A stretch of DNA of 64,000 nt from Saccharofermentans sp. (GCA_024691325.1 JAILNR010000048.1:1-64000); one strand, 5' to 3'; positions 26,930 to 37,257 are shown, counted from the stretch's first letter. Numbers and translations are program-made. The notes: generated by a model from the letters alone, not told the origin.

Positions 26930-27115
26930 ATGGCACATCCTAAGAGAAAATGGTCTAAGGCCAGAACATCACGTCATAGAAGCGCTTGGAAGCTTTCTAT
27001 TCCGGGTTTTGTTGAGTGCCCGCAGTGTCATCAGAAGATGCTTCGCCGCACCGTATGCAAGAATTGCGGATATCTTGACGGCAAGGCTGTTGTGACAGTA
27101 GGCGAAGAAGAGTAA
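26930..27115 (+). CDS. rpmF: 50S ribosomal protein bL32, zinc form
   Basis: A 61-residue large-subunit protein. N-terminal MAHPKRKWSKARTSRHRSAW and two CxxC pairs (CPQCHQKMLRRTVCKNC) identify the zinc-binding C+ form. GGAGGTGGG ribosome site upstream; own promoter and a terminator right after. The usual upstream partner yceD is not here. Confidence 0.97.
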   Translation: MAHPKRKWSKARTSRHRSAWKLSIPGFVECPQCHQKMLRRTVCKNCGYLDGKAVVTVGEEE

Positions 27116-27139
27116 TTCTTTCTTAAATAGGAATTAACG

Positions 27140-27172
27140 GGCGGTGTTGATGAACTTAACACCGCCTTTATT
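27140..27172 (+). terminator. Terminator of rpmF
   Basis: GGCGGTGTT (27140-27148) / AACACCGCC (27158-27166), 9-base loop, followed by TTTATTAT. It lies before the der ribosome site. Confidence 0.87.
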
Positions 27173-27205
27173 ATGTCTTTGACCATAAGCCAAGGAGAAA
27201 CACAC

Positions 27206-28540
27206 ATGAGCAAACCTACAGTAGCGATAGTCGGACGACCGAATGTTGGAAAGTCATCACTTTTCAACACGCTCTACGGTGAGAGGATATCGATCGTACA
27301 TGATACTCCCGGTGTTACCAGGGACCGTATCTATGCGACTGCAGTTTGGCGCGAGCGTGAGTTTGTGATTATTGATACGGGCGGTATCGAGCCTGCAGGT
27401 GATGATGTTATTCTCCAGGGCATGCGTGCCCAGGCAGAGGTCGCTATCGAGACCGCGGATGTAATTGTATTCATGGTCGATCTTAAAGCGGGTATGACAG
27501 CGGATGATAAAGATATCGCATCCATGTTAAGAAAATCAGGTAAGCCCATTGTTATCGCGGTAAACAAGACTGACAAGGTCGGCGAGCCTCCCGCGGAATT
27601 ATATGAGTTCTATAACCTGGGATTGGGAGACAGCGATATCATCCCGATCTCGGCATCCCACAGATTAGGTATCGGAGATCTGCTTGATAAGGTTTTCGAG
27701 TATTTCCCGTCAGAGGGCGAAGGTGACGGCGATGAGGGCAAGGTCCGCGTCGCACTTATCGGAAGACCTAATGCAGGCAAGTCCTCTCTTACAAACAAGA
27801 TGAGCGGCAGCGACAGAAGCATCGTATCTGATGTTGCCGGCACGACGCGTGATGCGATCGATGTCGAGGTAAGCAACAAATACGGCGACTTCATTCTGGT
27901 CGACACTGCAGGAATGAGGAAGAAGAGCAAGATCGAGGACCGCATCGAGAAGTACTCCATGGTAAGAGCTTTAACGGCGGTTGATAAGGCCGATGTGTGC
28001 GTCATCCTTATTGATGCCACCGTGGGCGTCACCGAGCAGGACACGAGGGTTGCAGGCGTTGCGCACGACAGCGGCAAGGCTTCAATCATCGTCATCAACA
28101 AGTGGGACCTTATCGAAAAGGAGACGGGAACACTTGAGACTATGGCTAAGGCCGTGAAGGAGAGATTCCCCTTCATGGATTATGCGCCGATACTGTTTAT
28201 ATCCGCCAAGACGGGACAGCGTGTCGAGAAGCTTTGGGAGGCGATCTCGGATGCTTACGGTCAGAGCAGGAAGAGACTTACCACGGGTGTGTTTAACGAT
28301 ATGCTCACGGAAGCCATCGCCATGGTGCCGACGCCCCAGGATAAGGGTAAGCATCTTAAGATCTATTACGGCACACAGGTTGCTATACAGCCTCCTACGT
28401 TTGCATTGTTTGTAAACGATACCGAGCTGTCGCATTTTTCCTATGAGCGTTATATCGAGAACCAGATAAGAAGAAACTTCGGATTTGAAGGAACTCCGAT
28501 AAGGATATTAATGCGTAATAAGAAGGGCGATGAGACCTGA
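27206..28540 (+). CDS. der: Ribosome assembly GTPase Der (EngA)
   Basis: A 444-residue essential GTPase with two tandem G domains and a C-terminal KH-like domain, acting in 50S assembly. First P-loop GRPNVGKSS near residue 10, G3 DTGG, G4 NKTD; second P-loop GRPNAGKSS near 186, G3 DTAG, G4 NKWD; the KH-like domain ends with NQIRRNFGFEGTPIRILMRNKK. I start at ATG 27206, preceded by AAGGAG at 8 bases; the upstream in-frame TTG at 27173 lies in the rpmF terminator region and lacks a ribosome site. Confidence 0.96.
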   Translation: MSKPTVAIVGRPNVGKSSLFNTLYGERISIVHDTPGVTRDRIYATAVWREREFVIIDTGGIEPAGDDVILQGMRAQAEVAIETADVIVFMVDLKAGMTADDKDIASMLRKSGKPIVIAVNKTDKVGEPPAELYEFYNLGLGDSDIIPISASHRLGIGDLLDKVFEYFPSEGEGDGDEGKVRVALIGRPNAGKSSLTNKMSGSDRSIVSDVAGTTRDAIDVEVSNKYGDFILVDTAGMRKKSKIEDRIEKYSMVRALTAVDKADVCVILIDATVGVTEQDTRVAGVAHDSGKASIIVINKWDLIEKETGTLETMAKAVKERFPFMDYAPILFISAKTGQRVEKLWEAISDAYGQSRKRLTTGVFNDMLTEAIAMVPTPQDKGKHLKIYYGTQVAIQPPTFALFVNDTELSHFSYERYIENQIRRNFGFEGTPIRILMRNKKGDET

Positions 28541-28637
28541 TTATTTGTGCAAACAGACGAGTTCTTTATTCGTATGTGTAGTAGTTAAATATTAAAGGCA
28601 AAAAATCGTATTTTATATTAATGGAGTATCAGCGTTT

Positions 28638-30488
28638 ATGAAGATCGAGAATTTAAGAAATGTAGCTATTATCGCGCACGTTGACCACGGTAAGACAACT
28701 ATCGTTGACTCAATGCTCAAGCAGGCCGGAATCTACAGAGAGAACGAGCAGGTAGTTGAGCAGGTTATGGACAGTAATGACCTCGAGAGGGAAAGAGGAA
28801 TCACTATCCTTGCAAAGAATACCGCTATTGATTACAAGGGAATCAGGATCAACGTCGTAGATACTCCCGGACACGCTGACTTCGGAGGCGAGGTTGAGCG
28901 TGTACTCAAGATGGTAGATGCCGTTTTGCTCGTAGTAGATGCTTTTGACGGCCCTATGCCCCAGACAAGATTCGTTCTTCACAAGGCTTTGGAATTGGGA
29001 TTGAGACCTATCGTGTGCATCAACAAGATCGACAGACCTGATGCAAGACCTCTTCAGGTAGTTGATATGGTTCTTGATCTGTTTATCGAGTTAGGCGCCG
29101 ATGAGGATCAGCTCGATTTCCCTATCGTTTATTCATCAGGTAAGACAGGAATTGCCTGCTTCGATCTCAAGGACTATGAGGAAGGCAAGGCAACGGATTT
29201 CTGCCCTGTTCTCGATACTATCGTTAAGTACACACCTTGTCCTGACGGTGATCCTGAGGCTCCCGTTCAGCTTCTCGTATCCAATATCGATTCCGACCCT
29301 TACATCGGAAGAATCGCTATCGGAAGAGTCGAGAGAGGTACTGTTAAGCAGGGCGCTCCCGTAGTGGTCGTAAACATGGAGGAAGAGGGCAAGCGTAACG
29401 CAAGGATCGTTAAGCTCATGAGATTCTCCGGACTCGGAAGACAGGAAGTTCAGGAAGCTTCCATCGGTGAGATCGTCTGCGTTGCAGGTATCCCCGATAT
29501 CGGAATCGGAGATACGCTTTGCGACCAGAACACACCCGAGGCTCTGCCTTTTGTAAAGATCGATGAGCCTACTATTGCAATGACATTCTCTGTTAACGAT
29601 TCTCCTTTCGCAGGTCAGGAGGGTAAGTTTGTAACGAGCCGTCACTTGAGAGACAGACTCTTTAAGGAGATCGAGACTAACGTCTCCATGAGAGTTGAGG
29701 AGACAGATACGACTGAGGCCTTCATCGTAAAGGGAAGAGGAGAGCTCCATCTTTCCATCCTTATCGAGGAGATGAGAAGACAGGGTTATGAGCTTCAGGT
29801 AAGTAAGCCGAAGGTTATCATGAAGGAGATCGACGGCGTAATGTGCGAGCCTTATGAGGACCTTGTTATCGATGTTCCCGAGGAATTCGTAGGTGCCGTT
29901 ATAGAGAAGCTCGGAAGCCGTAAAGCAGAGATGACAAACATGCTTCCGCCTTCAAAGGGATACACCAGACTTGAGTTCACAATCCCCAGCCGAGGCCTTA
30001 TCGGATACCGTACCGAGTTTTTGACCGACACTAAGGGCAATGGTATAATGAACAGCATAATTAGCGGCTATGAGCCCGTTGCGGGCGAGATCGCGACACG
30101 TTCACATGGTGTCCTTGTAGCGTTCGAGAGCGGCACGGCAATGACCTACGGTCTTTATAACGCACAGGACAGAGGCAGCCTGCTTATCGGCGCCGGAACT
30201 GAAGTATACGAGGGTATGATCGTAGGTATTAATCCTAAGGCCGATGATATCACCGTAAATGTATGTAAGAAGAAGCACGTAACCAATATGCGTGCGGCAG
30301 GTAGTGACGAAGCAATGCGTCTTACACCTCCTTTGAACTTCAGCCTTGAACAGTGTCTCGAGTTTGTTGAAGACGATGAGCTTTGTGAGGTAACTCCCAA
30401 GAGCATCAGATTGAGAAAGAAGATACTCAATACTGATCAGCGTCTCAAGGCCGAAGCAAAGAAGAAAGATGCTGCCAAAGAAGCTTAA
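28638..30488 (+). CDS. typA: Translational GTPase TypA (BipA)
   Basis: A 616-residue translation-factor GTPase related to EF-G, involved in ribosome biogenesis and stress or cold adaptation. Motifs: AHVDHGKTT (P-loop), [30 protein letters not shown]-like domains II, III and V and the TypA-specific C-terminal domain ([17 protein letters not shown] ... [16 protein letters not shown]) are complete. Lys/Ala-rich last residues. GGAG ribosome site about 14 bases upstream. Overlaps the mltG start by 20 bases. Confidence 0.97.
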   Translation: MKIENLRNVAIIAHVDHGKTTIVDSMLKQAGIYRENEQVVEQVMDSNDLERERGITILAKNTAIDYKGIRINVVDTPGHADFGGEVERVLKMVDAVLLVVDAFDGPMPQTRFVLHKALELGLRPIVCINKIDRPDARPLQVVDMVLDLFIELGADEDQLDFPIVYSSGKTGIACFDLKDYEEGKATDFCPVLDTIVKYTPCPDGDPEAPVQLLVSNIDSDPYIGRIAIGRVERGTVKQGAPVVVVNMEEEGKRNARIVKLMRFSGLGRQEVQEASIGEIVCVAGIPDIGIGDTLCDQNTPEALPFVKIDEPTIAMTFSVNDSPFAGQEGKFVTSRHLRDRLFKEIETNVSMRVEETDTTEAFIVKGRGELHLSILIEEMRRQGYELQVSKPKVIMKEIDGVMCEPYEDLVIDVPEEFVGAVIEKLGSRKAEMTNMLPPSKGYTRLEFTIPSRGLIGYRTEFLTDTKGNGIMNSIISGYEPVAGEIATRSHGVLVAFESGTAMTYGLYNAQDRGSLLIGAGTEVYEGMIVGINPKADDITVNVCKKKHVTNMRAAGSDEAMRLTPPLNFSLEQCLEFVEDDELCEVTPKSIRLRKKILNTDQRLKAEAKKKDAAKEA

Positions 30489-31671
30489 AGTAGTTTTTAG
30501 ACTTTTATTCGTACTCCTCCTGGTCGTGGGTTTCATGATCACCGGTGTTTATGTAGGCTACAATTATGTAATCAACCACGAGGAGCGCTTCAATGAATTG
30601 CAGGCGAGTATTGATGATGGTTCCTTCCAGGTTGATATGAATACCGAAGGAGCCATTCCTTTTGTCATAAGAACAGGTGACATGACATCCGATATCGCGG
30701 ATAAGCTCTATGAGTTGGGCCTTATCGACAATACGTTCATGTTCTCCTTGTTAAGTAAGGTAAACGGATTTGACGGTGCGTATCAGGCAGGTACCCACTA
30801 TCTTATTGCAGGTCTTGATTACGACGAGATAATGTTCCTTCTGACACAGAAGTCAGTAAGCGTAACGGTAACGTTCCCTGAGGGCATAACCTACGAGGAG
30901 ATGAAGGCCAAGCTTCACGAGGCGGGACTTACATTCTCGGATGAGGAGATGGACCAGTGCATGGACAGCCCGAATCTGTTTACGGACTACCGCTTCGTCT
31001 CTCAGATCGCACTTACAGAGGGCCGTGATCACGTCCTCTCGGGATACCTTTTCCCTGATACATACGAGTTCGACTTGAATGCGAGCCCCTTGACCATAGT
31101 ATCCACTATGCTTAATAACACCGAGACCAAGCTCTACGACGAATACTACGAGAGAGCAGAGGCTATCGGCCTTTCGATGGATGAGGTAATTACACTCGCA
31201 TCGATCATCCAAAGCGAGTCTTCAAACATAACGGACATGATGTACATCTCAGCCGTATTCAGAAACAGACTTAATTCGGATGACGAGAGCCTGCGTTACT
31301 TAGGTTCCGATGCGACGATCAATTTCATAAGAAGAATGAACGGCATGGAGCCTACTTTAAGTGTTACGGCTGCCGATCTTGCGGTCGACAGTCCTTACAA
31401 CACATATACGCATCAGGGACTTCCTCCGGGACCTATCTGCATGCCCGGTGTCGATGCTATTCAGGCAGCTCTTTATCCTGAGCCTAATGCCAACTACTAT
31501 TACTTCTGTTCGGACGGTCTGGGCGGAACATACTTTGCCGTTACTTTGTCCGAGCATGAGGCTAATGTTGCAAGATATGAGGAAAATCTCGCTGCGGCTG
31601 CGAATAATGAGCAGATCGCAACAGAGGAGACGACGGACGAGACTATCGCCGAGGGCGTTGACGGTAACTGA
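30469..31671 (+). CDS. mltG: Endolytic transglycosylase MltG
   Basis: A 400-residue single-pass membrane enzyme that cuts nascent glycan strands and ends their growth. Short basic N-terminus, transmembrane helix (about 10-32), a LysM-like subdomain (IPFVIRTGDMTSDIADKLYELGLID), and the YceG catalytic domain with TLASIIQSESSN (catalytic Glu) and the conserved NTYTHQGLPPGPICMPG. Ends with a Thr/Glu-rich tail after the domain. The start lies within the typA 3' end in another frame; coupling is likely. Followed 3 bases later by a U32 peptidase gene, as in the yrr cluster of Bacillus. Confidence 0.93.
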   Translation: MLPKKLKVVFRLLFVLLLVVGFMITGVYVGYNYVINHEERFNELQASIDDGSFQVDMNTEGAIPFVIRTGDMTSDIADKLYELGLIDNTFMFSLLSKVNGFDGAYQAGTHYLIAGLDYDEIMFLLTQKSVSVTVTFPEGITYEEMKAKLHEAGLTFSDEEMDQCMDSPNLFTDYRFVSQIALTEGRDHVLSGYLFPDTYEFDLNASPLTIVSTMLNNTETKLYDEYYERAEAIGLSMDEVITLASIIQSESSNITDMMYISAVFRNRLNSDDESLRYLGSDATINFIRRMNGMEPTLSVTAADLAVDSPYNTYTHQGLPPGPICMPGVDAIQAALYPEPNANYYYFCSDGLGGTYFAVTLSEHEANVARYEENLAAAANNEQIATEETTDETIAEGVDGN

Positions 31672-31674
31672 TAT

Positions 31675-32928
31675 ATGACTGAAGTACTGTCCCCCGCAGG
31701 TTCCCCCGATAAGCTTAAGACAGCCATCACCTACGGTGCTGACGCGGTTTACATGTCCGGAAAGCACTTCGGGCTTCGCACCTTCTCCGATAACTTCGAC
31801 CACGATGAGATGAAGTCATCCATCGCTTTTGCTCATGAGCACGGCGTCAAGTGCTATGTCACCATGAATATCATGGGGCTTGAAGCGGACATGAAGGTCA
31901 TCGACGACGAGATCGATTTCACGGCGCATGAGGCACATGCGGATGCAGTGCTTGTAAGCGACCCCGGTATTTTCGAGAGGGTGAGGCAGGTTGCTCCCGA
32001 TCTTGATATCCATATCTCGACGCAGGCGAGCGTCACCAACTCCGGCGCATGTAATTTCTGGGCTAAGCAGGGGGCGAAGAGAATCGTTCTTGCACGCGAA
32101 CTCTCGCTTGCTGACATAAAGCAGATACGTAAAAACATTCCGGACGACCTCGAGCTTGAGGCGTTCGTTCACGGCGCGATGTGCGTGTCCTATTCGGGCC
32201 GCTGCATCCTGTCAAACTACTTCACGGGAAGAAGGTCTAACGGCGGCGCCTGTGCACAGCCGTGCAGATGGGGCTATGCTCTGGTTGAGGAGAAACGCCC
32301 TGATGACGCTTTTCCTGTGGAGCAGGACGGGAGAGGCACATACATCCTAAGCTCGAAGGATCTGTCGATGATAGAGCACGTTCCTGAGCTTATAGAGGCA
32401 GGCATCGACTCGCTTAAGATCGAGGGGCGCATTAAAGGCGACTACTATGCGGCGGTAACCGCCAAGGTCTACCGCGAGGCTGTGGATCTTTATAAGGCCG
32501 ATCCCGAGGGCTGGAAGGCAGACCCCAGGTGGCTTGACCTGCTCGAAAAGCTTACCCACAGAGATTACGACACGGGATTCTTCTATGATTCCCCCATGGA
32601 TGACGCGAAGATAGCCGAGGACAGGACTTATGTAAAGCCTGCCTTTGTGGTGGCACAGATTACAGGTAAGAACGGTGACGGTTCCTATGTTGCGGTACAG
32701 AAGAATAAGCTTTACTGCGGCGATGTCCTTAATGTGTTAAGACCTGAAGGCTATGTCGAGCCTTTAAAGGTCGTATCCATAAAGGATAAGGATGGCAATG
32801 ACCTTGAGAGCGTGCCGCATCCGGGAACGGAATTTAACATAAGGTTTGACCGCGAAGAGGATCTTCCCGGGCTTACTTTCCTTTCAAGAGACGGAGATAA
32901 AGACTTCGGTATTAAACCGATGAATTAA
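31675..32928 (+). CDS. U32-family peptidase, likely tRNA-hydroxylation type (TrhP-like)
   Basis: A 417-residue U32 protein. N-terminal LSPAGSPDKLKTAITYGADAVYM and the four-Cys signature region HGAMCVSYSGRCILSNYF...GGACAQPCRWGY are clear; a C-terminal DUF3656-like/beta domain follows. U32 proteins next to mltG in Firmicutes are now linked to prephenate-dependent 5-hydroxyuridine formation at tRNA wobble positions rather than collagenase activity; that assignment is by family and context. No strong ribosome site; translation may be coupled to mltG. The stop overlaps the convergent gene stop by 4 bases (TTAA). Confidence 0.9.
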   Translation: MTEVLSPAGSPDKLKTAITYGADAVYMSGKHFGLRTFSDNFDHDEMKSSIAFAHEHGVKCYVTMNIMGLEADMKVIDDEIDFTAHEAHADAVLVSDPGIFERVRQVAPDLDIHISTQASVTNSGACNFWAKQGAKRIVLARELSLADIKQIRKNIPDDLELEAFVHGAMCVSYSGRCILSNYFTGRRSNGGACAQPCRWGYALVEEKRPDDAFPVEQDGRGTYILSSKDLSMIEHVPELIEAGIDSLKIEGRIKGDYYAAVTAKVYREAVDLYKADPEGWKADPRWLDLLEKLTHRDYDTGFFYDSPMDDAKIAEDRTYVKPAFVVAQITGKNGDGSYVAVQKNKLYCGDVLNVLRPEGYVEPLKVVSIKDKDGNDLESVPHPGTEFNIRFDREEDLPGLTFLSRDGDKDFGIKPMN

Positions 32929-34118
32929 GATTCCTTGGAAGCCTTGGTTTCTTCGGGCGCATTTACTTTCTCGAGCAGGCGCGACAGGAAGGAACGGAAC
33001 TTCTTATCCATACCGAAGACTTTGAGAACATCTATGATGATGATGAATACGACGGGTCCGATGAGGAATCCGATCGCACCCCAGATATAGACACCCAAGG
33101 CCATAGATATAAGCATGAGCAGGGGATGGATGTGAAGTGTCTTGCCTACGATCGGAGGCTCGATCATTCTTCTTACAACAGTCATGATAGCTATCGCAAT
33201 AACTATAACGATAACGCCCCTGTAATTCTCGTGGAATGCACAATAGATAGCTGCGGGGATCATCGTCGCAGAGATACCGAGAACCGGGAGGAAGTCGAGA
33301 ACCGCAGTTATAAGTGCAAGCACGAGTGCAAACTCCATGTTTGCAACTCTGAATGTGATCCAGGCTTCGATCATGGTTATGATGAGAAGCAAAAGGTAAC
33401 CGCCGAGAGCTCTGAACAGTGTAACAGACAGATCGTTAACAAGAGAAAGGGATTTCCTTCTGAACGAATGATTCGGGATAGTCTTCATATAAGCCTTGAG
33501 AACATAAGGCGCGTCACTTATAAAGTAGTAACCGCTCATGAAGATACTGATCACAACGAATATTGCATACGGGATATTGCCGATCAGTCCCCAGATTGAG
33601 GTTACTGTCGTGCTTATTATGTCCGGTATCCTTGTCATAGCCTCTTCTTCGAGACCGTTGATATTAAGCAGGATGCTTTCAATGAATGAATCCTTGATAA
33701 TTCCGCCTTTGCTCTCCGACAGCGACCACAGTATACGCTCCAGTCTTTGCATATCGGAGATGCTGATAGCGTAGTTTTGCAGGGCGGAGAAAGCTCTTGA
33801 AGCCTGTCCTACGAGTGTGAATACCGCATAACCTGCCACCAGTATGATAAAGGCGACGAGAAGCCAGTATATAGCAAGCTCGGCACGCTTGATCTTCTTA
33901 TTCAGGGCAGCGCTCTTGTTGCCTCTTAATTTACGGATGGGAGTCGAGAGTGCATGTGCCGTCCTTGCGAGAAGGAATCCTATCACGAACGGGATAAGAA
34001 TGGATATAATCCTGGTTGCAAAGTAAATCAGAAGGCCGGCAACAGCCGCTATCAGTACATATTTTATTATGCTCATGACCGTCGCGCGGTCTCTTATATA
34101 TCTCTCGTTATCGTTCAA
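32925..34118 (-). CDS. AI-2E family transporter
   Basis: A 397-residue membrane protein of the AI-2E (PerM/YdiK/YtvI) family with about seven to eight helices, first at residues 20-50. The family includes sporulation protein YtvI, a Na+/H+ antiporter group and proposed quorum-signal exporters; the ITAVLDFLPVLG block and the conserved PIVGKTLHIHPLLMLISMALGVYIWGAIGFLIGPVVFI block are diagnostic. Start is TTG 34118, overlapping the upstream stop as TTGA, with AAGGAG 7 bases upstream. Last gene of a three-gene minus operon. Confidence 0.88.
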   Translation of the reverse strand: MNDNERYIRDRATVMSIIKYVLIAAVAGLLIYFATRIISILIPFVIGFLLARTAHALSTPIRKLRGNKSAALNKKIKRAELAIYWLLVAFIILVAGYAVFTLVGQASRAFSALQNYAISISDMQRLERILWSLSESKGGIIKDSFIESILLNINGLEEEAMTRIPDIISTTVTSIWGLIGNIPYAIFVVISIFMSGYYFISDAPYVLKAYMKTIPNHSFRRKSLSLVNDLSVTLFRALGGYLLLLIITMIEAWITFRVANMEFALVLALITAVLDFLPVLGISATMIPAAIYCAFHENYRGVIVIVIAIAIMTVVRRMIEPPIVGKTLHIHPLLMLISMALGVYIWGAIGFLIGPVVFIIIIDVLKVFGMDKKFRSFLSRLLEKVNAPEETKASKES

Positions 34119-35104
34119 AGATGTACTCCTTGTATTATCAAAACCCAGATCGTAATGAATACTGCTATTGTCAATATTAATGACAGGTTAATACTTTTGT
34201 CAAAGGCCGGGATGGTATCGTCATATTCGTCATCGTGTATCTCGTGTCTTAAAGAGATCGAGAATGAATCAAGAACCCTTATGAAAAACAGCAAAAGTAC
34301 CATTCCCATGAAGAAGGCGGGGATGGATGAGTAGAAATATGTTGTTCCGATATCGGCGTAAGTCTGCACTGAGAATATATCTATCTTTGAAAGTGACTGC
34401 GGCAGGAACAGCTCTGCTATATCCGCGGATACGAGGCAGAGGAACGGCGCCCAGATGTTGTGGACTCTTGTCCTTAAGTAGAAACACCAAATGCCTGTTG
34501 CGGTAAATGCCGCTGCAGAAGTGAAGTCCATCTTAAACAGGACAAAAGCAGCAGTAATTATCACACATGCTCTGAATCTGTCCGTGCTTATAAATCTGCT
34601 CCACAAAAGTCCGTAGAAGAACAGCGCTATTCCGAATGCCGGAATAACGGAGTCGGACAATAATGTTAAAACCTTGCCGTAAACGGTCTCGGGTTCGTTG
34701 TGGAAGAATACGGGGAAAACCGATCTTTCGCAGATCCTTAAAGTGATCCACGAAGCAATATTATAAAGTGAGACCTTGAGCATCATGAGGGGAATGCCGG
34801 AGATTACCGACAAAAGCAATGCTCCCACGCCTGTATAGCGTCCGAGGATCCTGTCATCGAACCCCGTCGACAGCGCTGCAACAGGAAGCACCAGAATGCA
34901 CATAGCCTCAAGGATAAGAAAAACCGAACATCCGACTATGGTGGTCACTCCGAATGTTATGGGGGCATTCTTAAGAAGGCATCTGAAACCGAAGAAAACA
35001 AAAGTCATGAGCGAAAGCCACATTAGCGGCCATCCCCATGTCATTACTGAAGGTCTTCCGAAGTTATGTTTAAGAATAGAAAGAGTATCTTTTTTGCCGC
35101 TCAT
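34115..35104 (-). CDS. Degenerate CPBP-like integral membrane protein
   Basis: A 329-residue protein with eight or so hydrophobic helices. The middle matches the CPBP (CAAX protease/bacteriocin-processing) pattern: SVIPAFGIALFFYGLLWSRF aligns with the EExxxR helix, and CFYLRTRVHNIWAPFLCLV aligns with the YxRTGSLWAPIxxH helix. The catalytic Glu-Glu, Arg and His are all missing, so I read it as a non-catalytic family member. The alignment is by eye. I start at ATG 35104, one base after the upstream stop (TGATATG); the longer start at 35173 overlaps the A24 gene by 68 bases. Stop overlaps the next start. Confidence 0.7.
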   Translation of the reverse strand: MSGKKDTLSILKHNFGRPSVMTWGWPLMWLSLMTFVFFGFRCLLKNAPITFGVTTIVGCSVFLILEAMCILVLPVAALSTGFDDRILGRYTGVGALLLSVISGIPLMMLKVSLYNIASWITLRICERSVFPVFFHNEPETVYGKVLTLLSDSVIPAFGIALFFYGLLWSRFISTDRFRACVIITAAFVLFKMDFTSAAAFTATGIWCFYLRTRVHNIWAPFLCLVSADIAELFLPQSLSKIDIFSVQTYADIGTTYFYSSIPAFFMGMVLLLFFIRVLDSFSISLRHEIHDDEYDDTIPAFDKSINLSLILTIAVFITIWVLIIQGVHL

Positions 35105-35105
35105 A

Positions 35106-35993
35106 TCAGAAAGCCAACCCCAAAAGCTCCAAAGAAGGAAGGAGGTGGGAAGCGAAGAAGGGCTCGAGTGCAAGATACACTGCAGCGCCTAATGCAAGGA
35201 AGGGACCGAATGCAAGATAATCGGGATCATCTGCAAAGTGTATCTGAGCCTTGCGCTTTGCAATCTCTCTTCTCTTCTCGGCGGGGTTTTCCGCATTAGC
35301 AATCTCTTTGTTCTCTTGAGCTTTACGCATATATTTCTTGACAAGAAGCGGAACTGCAAAGAACAGTGCAACGATAATGCCGATATAAATAACAACAATA
35401 AGGCCGTAACAGCCCGTAAGAAGTCCGCATGCGGCAAGAAGCTTCATATCTCCCTGTCCCATGCCTTCCTTGCCTAAGAAAGTGATGCAAAGGAAGTTGA
35501 TAAGCCAAAGAATACCGCCGCCTACGATAGCCGCTATGATCCTGTTAAGAAGAGGAATATACCAAGCGGCGGAATCGGAGAACCATACATCGTTCTCGAA
35601 GAAGTCTCCGGCAGCACTTAAGACGCCGATTACCGCGATAGCGATAGAGCATTCGTCAGGAATTATCCTATTCAATCTGTCTGACATCATAACTATTACG
35701 ATGATAGGCGTTACTGCCATGACCGCAAATATATGGAACACTGCAAGTGTAGCGATATAGTGCTCATAGCAGAACACTACGAAAAGCGTGTAAATAGAAG
35801 CACAAAACAGGGCAGAAAGCACGCCGTGAGGGATGAGCTTCATCCTCTTTGACAGGCGGAAGTCGGGATCCGTCTCTTTAACACCGTAATCCTGAAGCCA
35901 TTTCTCTGGAATCTTAGCGAAAACAAAAGTCTGAAGATAACCTACTATAGCGCCGCATAATGCAGCAATAATGGCTGCCGCCCAATAATTCAT
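35106..35993 (-). CDS. A24-family prepilin peptidase
   Basis: A 295-residue multi-pass aspartic peptidase of the type IV prepilin/TadV group. Both catalytic Asp motifs are present: SDRLNRIIPDE (Asp105) and GMGQGDMKLL (Asp182). The N-terminal methyltransferase zinc-Cys motif of classical PilD is absent, though there is a PilD-like N-terminal helix. A cytosolic Lys/Glu-rich loop (about 225-255) is inserted before the last helices. No pilin, tad or competence gene lies in the window, so its substrate must be elsewhere. First gene of the operon with the CPBP-like and AI-2E proteins. Confidence 0.88.
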   Translation of the reverse strand: MNYWAAAIIAALCGAIVGYLQTFVFAKIPEKWLQDYGVKETDPDFRLSKRMKLIPHGVLSALFCASIYTLFVVFCYEHYIATLAVFHIFAVMAVTPIIVIVMMSDRLNRIIPDECSIAIAVIGVLSAAGDFFENDVWFSDSAAWYIPLLNRIIAAIVGGGILWLINFLCITFLGKEGMGQGDMKLLAACGLLTGCYGLIVVIYIGIIVALFFAVPLLVKKYMRKAQENKEIANAENPAEKRREIAKRKAQIHFADDPDYLAFGPFLALGAAVYLALEPFFASHLLPSLELLGLAF

Positions 35994-36059
35994 CAGTCAA
36001 AACCTGCCTGTTTATTTATACATAGAAGTTTAATATAGGAGCGGTAATTTTACAATAAT

Positions 36060-37175
36060 TTAAGCCTGCTGCGCTCTTAATATGATGATCAAAATGATAG
36101 GGATTATAACCGTGATCATTGTTACCGCTGCAACGAATGCCGCTTTTATCTTGAATGATGATTTTGTGAGCCGTTTTGTGACCGGTCTTAATATGAGTGA
36201 ATCGCAGATAAATGCGATGGCTATTGAGATAGCCGCTATCGTCAAAACACAGGCAAGACAGCTTAAAGGGGTCGATATAGGGATGGTTTTTCTCACAAAC
36301 ACAAGGACTTCTATGTGAATAAGGTAGACCGCATAGGCGTGACTTGCTATAAATTCCAGGGGTTTATTCAAAAACTTCGGTACCGGAACGGATTCAAGGA
36401 GTAAATAAAGGCCGATGCAGGCGAATAAATAGACCGGTGAGGTATCGTTCGTGCCCTCGAGAGGCTTATCGACAAAGGCAATGAGCGAGGACGTTATAAG
36501 AAGGCAGACGCCCCCTAGAATTATGAAGAAGACCTTCTTTTTGTGGAAGGATTCGAGATTGTAGATAAAGTATCCGCTCAGAAAATAGAAGTACCAGCCG
36601 AGAAAAGGCCAGCCCGTGATGGTAAAAGGGCTCTCGATGATGTTCGAGAACAGCATTACGGAAACGATCTCGAAGACTATCGCGATACCGAACAAAAGGC
36701 GCAGTCCCGAGACCGAGATGTGCTTAAACATAACCGAGATGAAGGGAGCGGCCATAACATAGGCTATGAGGGAGTAGATAAACCATATATGTCCCTCGCG
36801 TGAAGAGGGGAGGATCTTCCAGAAAAGCTCCGTCATAAAGGTTCCGGGACCCACCAGATGCCTTTCTGAGTACAAGACCAGCAAGGCGCAGTAAAATACC
36901 AGCGGAAGAATGAGCGAGCAGTACTTTTTCCAGTAAAAACGGCGGTATGAGGAAGCCGGATCCAGTTCATCCTCCTCGAAATTAAGCGTAAGATGTCCGC
37001 TTAACAGGAAAAACAACCCGTTTGCCGTAAAAAGAGTGCTTCTTATAAGGACTTCAGGGAAAATTCCCAGGCTGTATTCCCAGCTTGTGTGAATAGCGAT
37101 AACAAAAAGCATTGCTATCACTCTTATCAGGTCCAGATGTGAATTCCGTTTTGTAGTAATCTGCTTGGTATCCAT
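36060..37175 (-). CDS. Acyltransferase family 3 membrane protein
   Basis: A 371-residue ten-helix membrane O-acyltransferase of the OafA/WecH type, which acetylates or succinylates surface glycans. Visible: HLDLIRVIAMLFVIAIHTSWEY with the catalytic His, then the later GHIWFIYSLIAYV and AVYLIHIEVL blocks. The ORF can be extended to ATG 37232 (19 more residues), but a TATAAT-like box lies inside that extension and the shorter start begins right before the conserved helix; neither has a strong ribosome site. Divergent from glgP. Confidence 0.83.
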   Translation of the reverse strand: MDTKQITTKRNSHLDLIRVIAMLFVIAIHTSWEYSLGIFPEVLIRSTLFTANGLFFLLSGHLTLNFEEDELDPASSYRRFYWKKYCSLILPLVFYCALLVLYSERHLVGPGTFMTELFWKILPSSREGHIWFIYSLIAYVMAAPFISVMFKHISVSGLRLLFGIAIVFEIVSVMLFSNIIESPFTITGWPFLGWYFYFLSGYFIYNLESFHKKKVFFIILGGVCLLITSSLIAFVDKPLEGTNDTSPVYLFACIGLYLLLESVPVPKFLNKPLEFIASHAYAVYLIHIEVLVFVRKTIPISTPLSCLACVLTIAAISIAIAFICDSLILRPVTKRLTKSSFKIKAAFVAAVTMITVIIPIILIIILRAQQA

Positions 37176-37257
37176 ATAGTCATAAAGCCTTTGTTTTCTT
37201 GTTTCCTGAAGATTATATGTCAATTTGAACATTTTACACTTTAGTCATTTGTACAAA

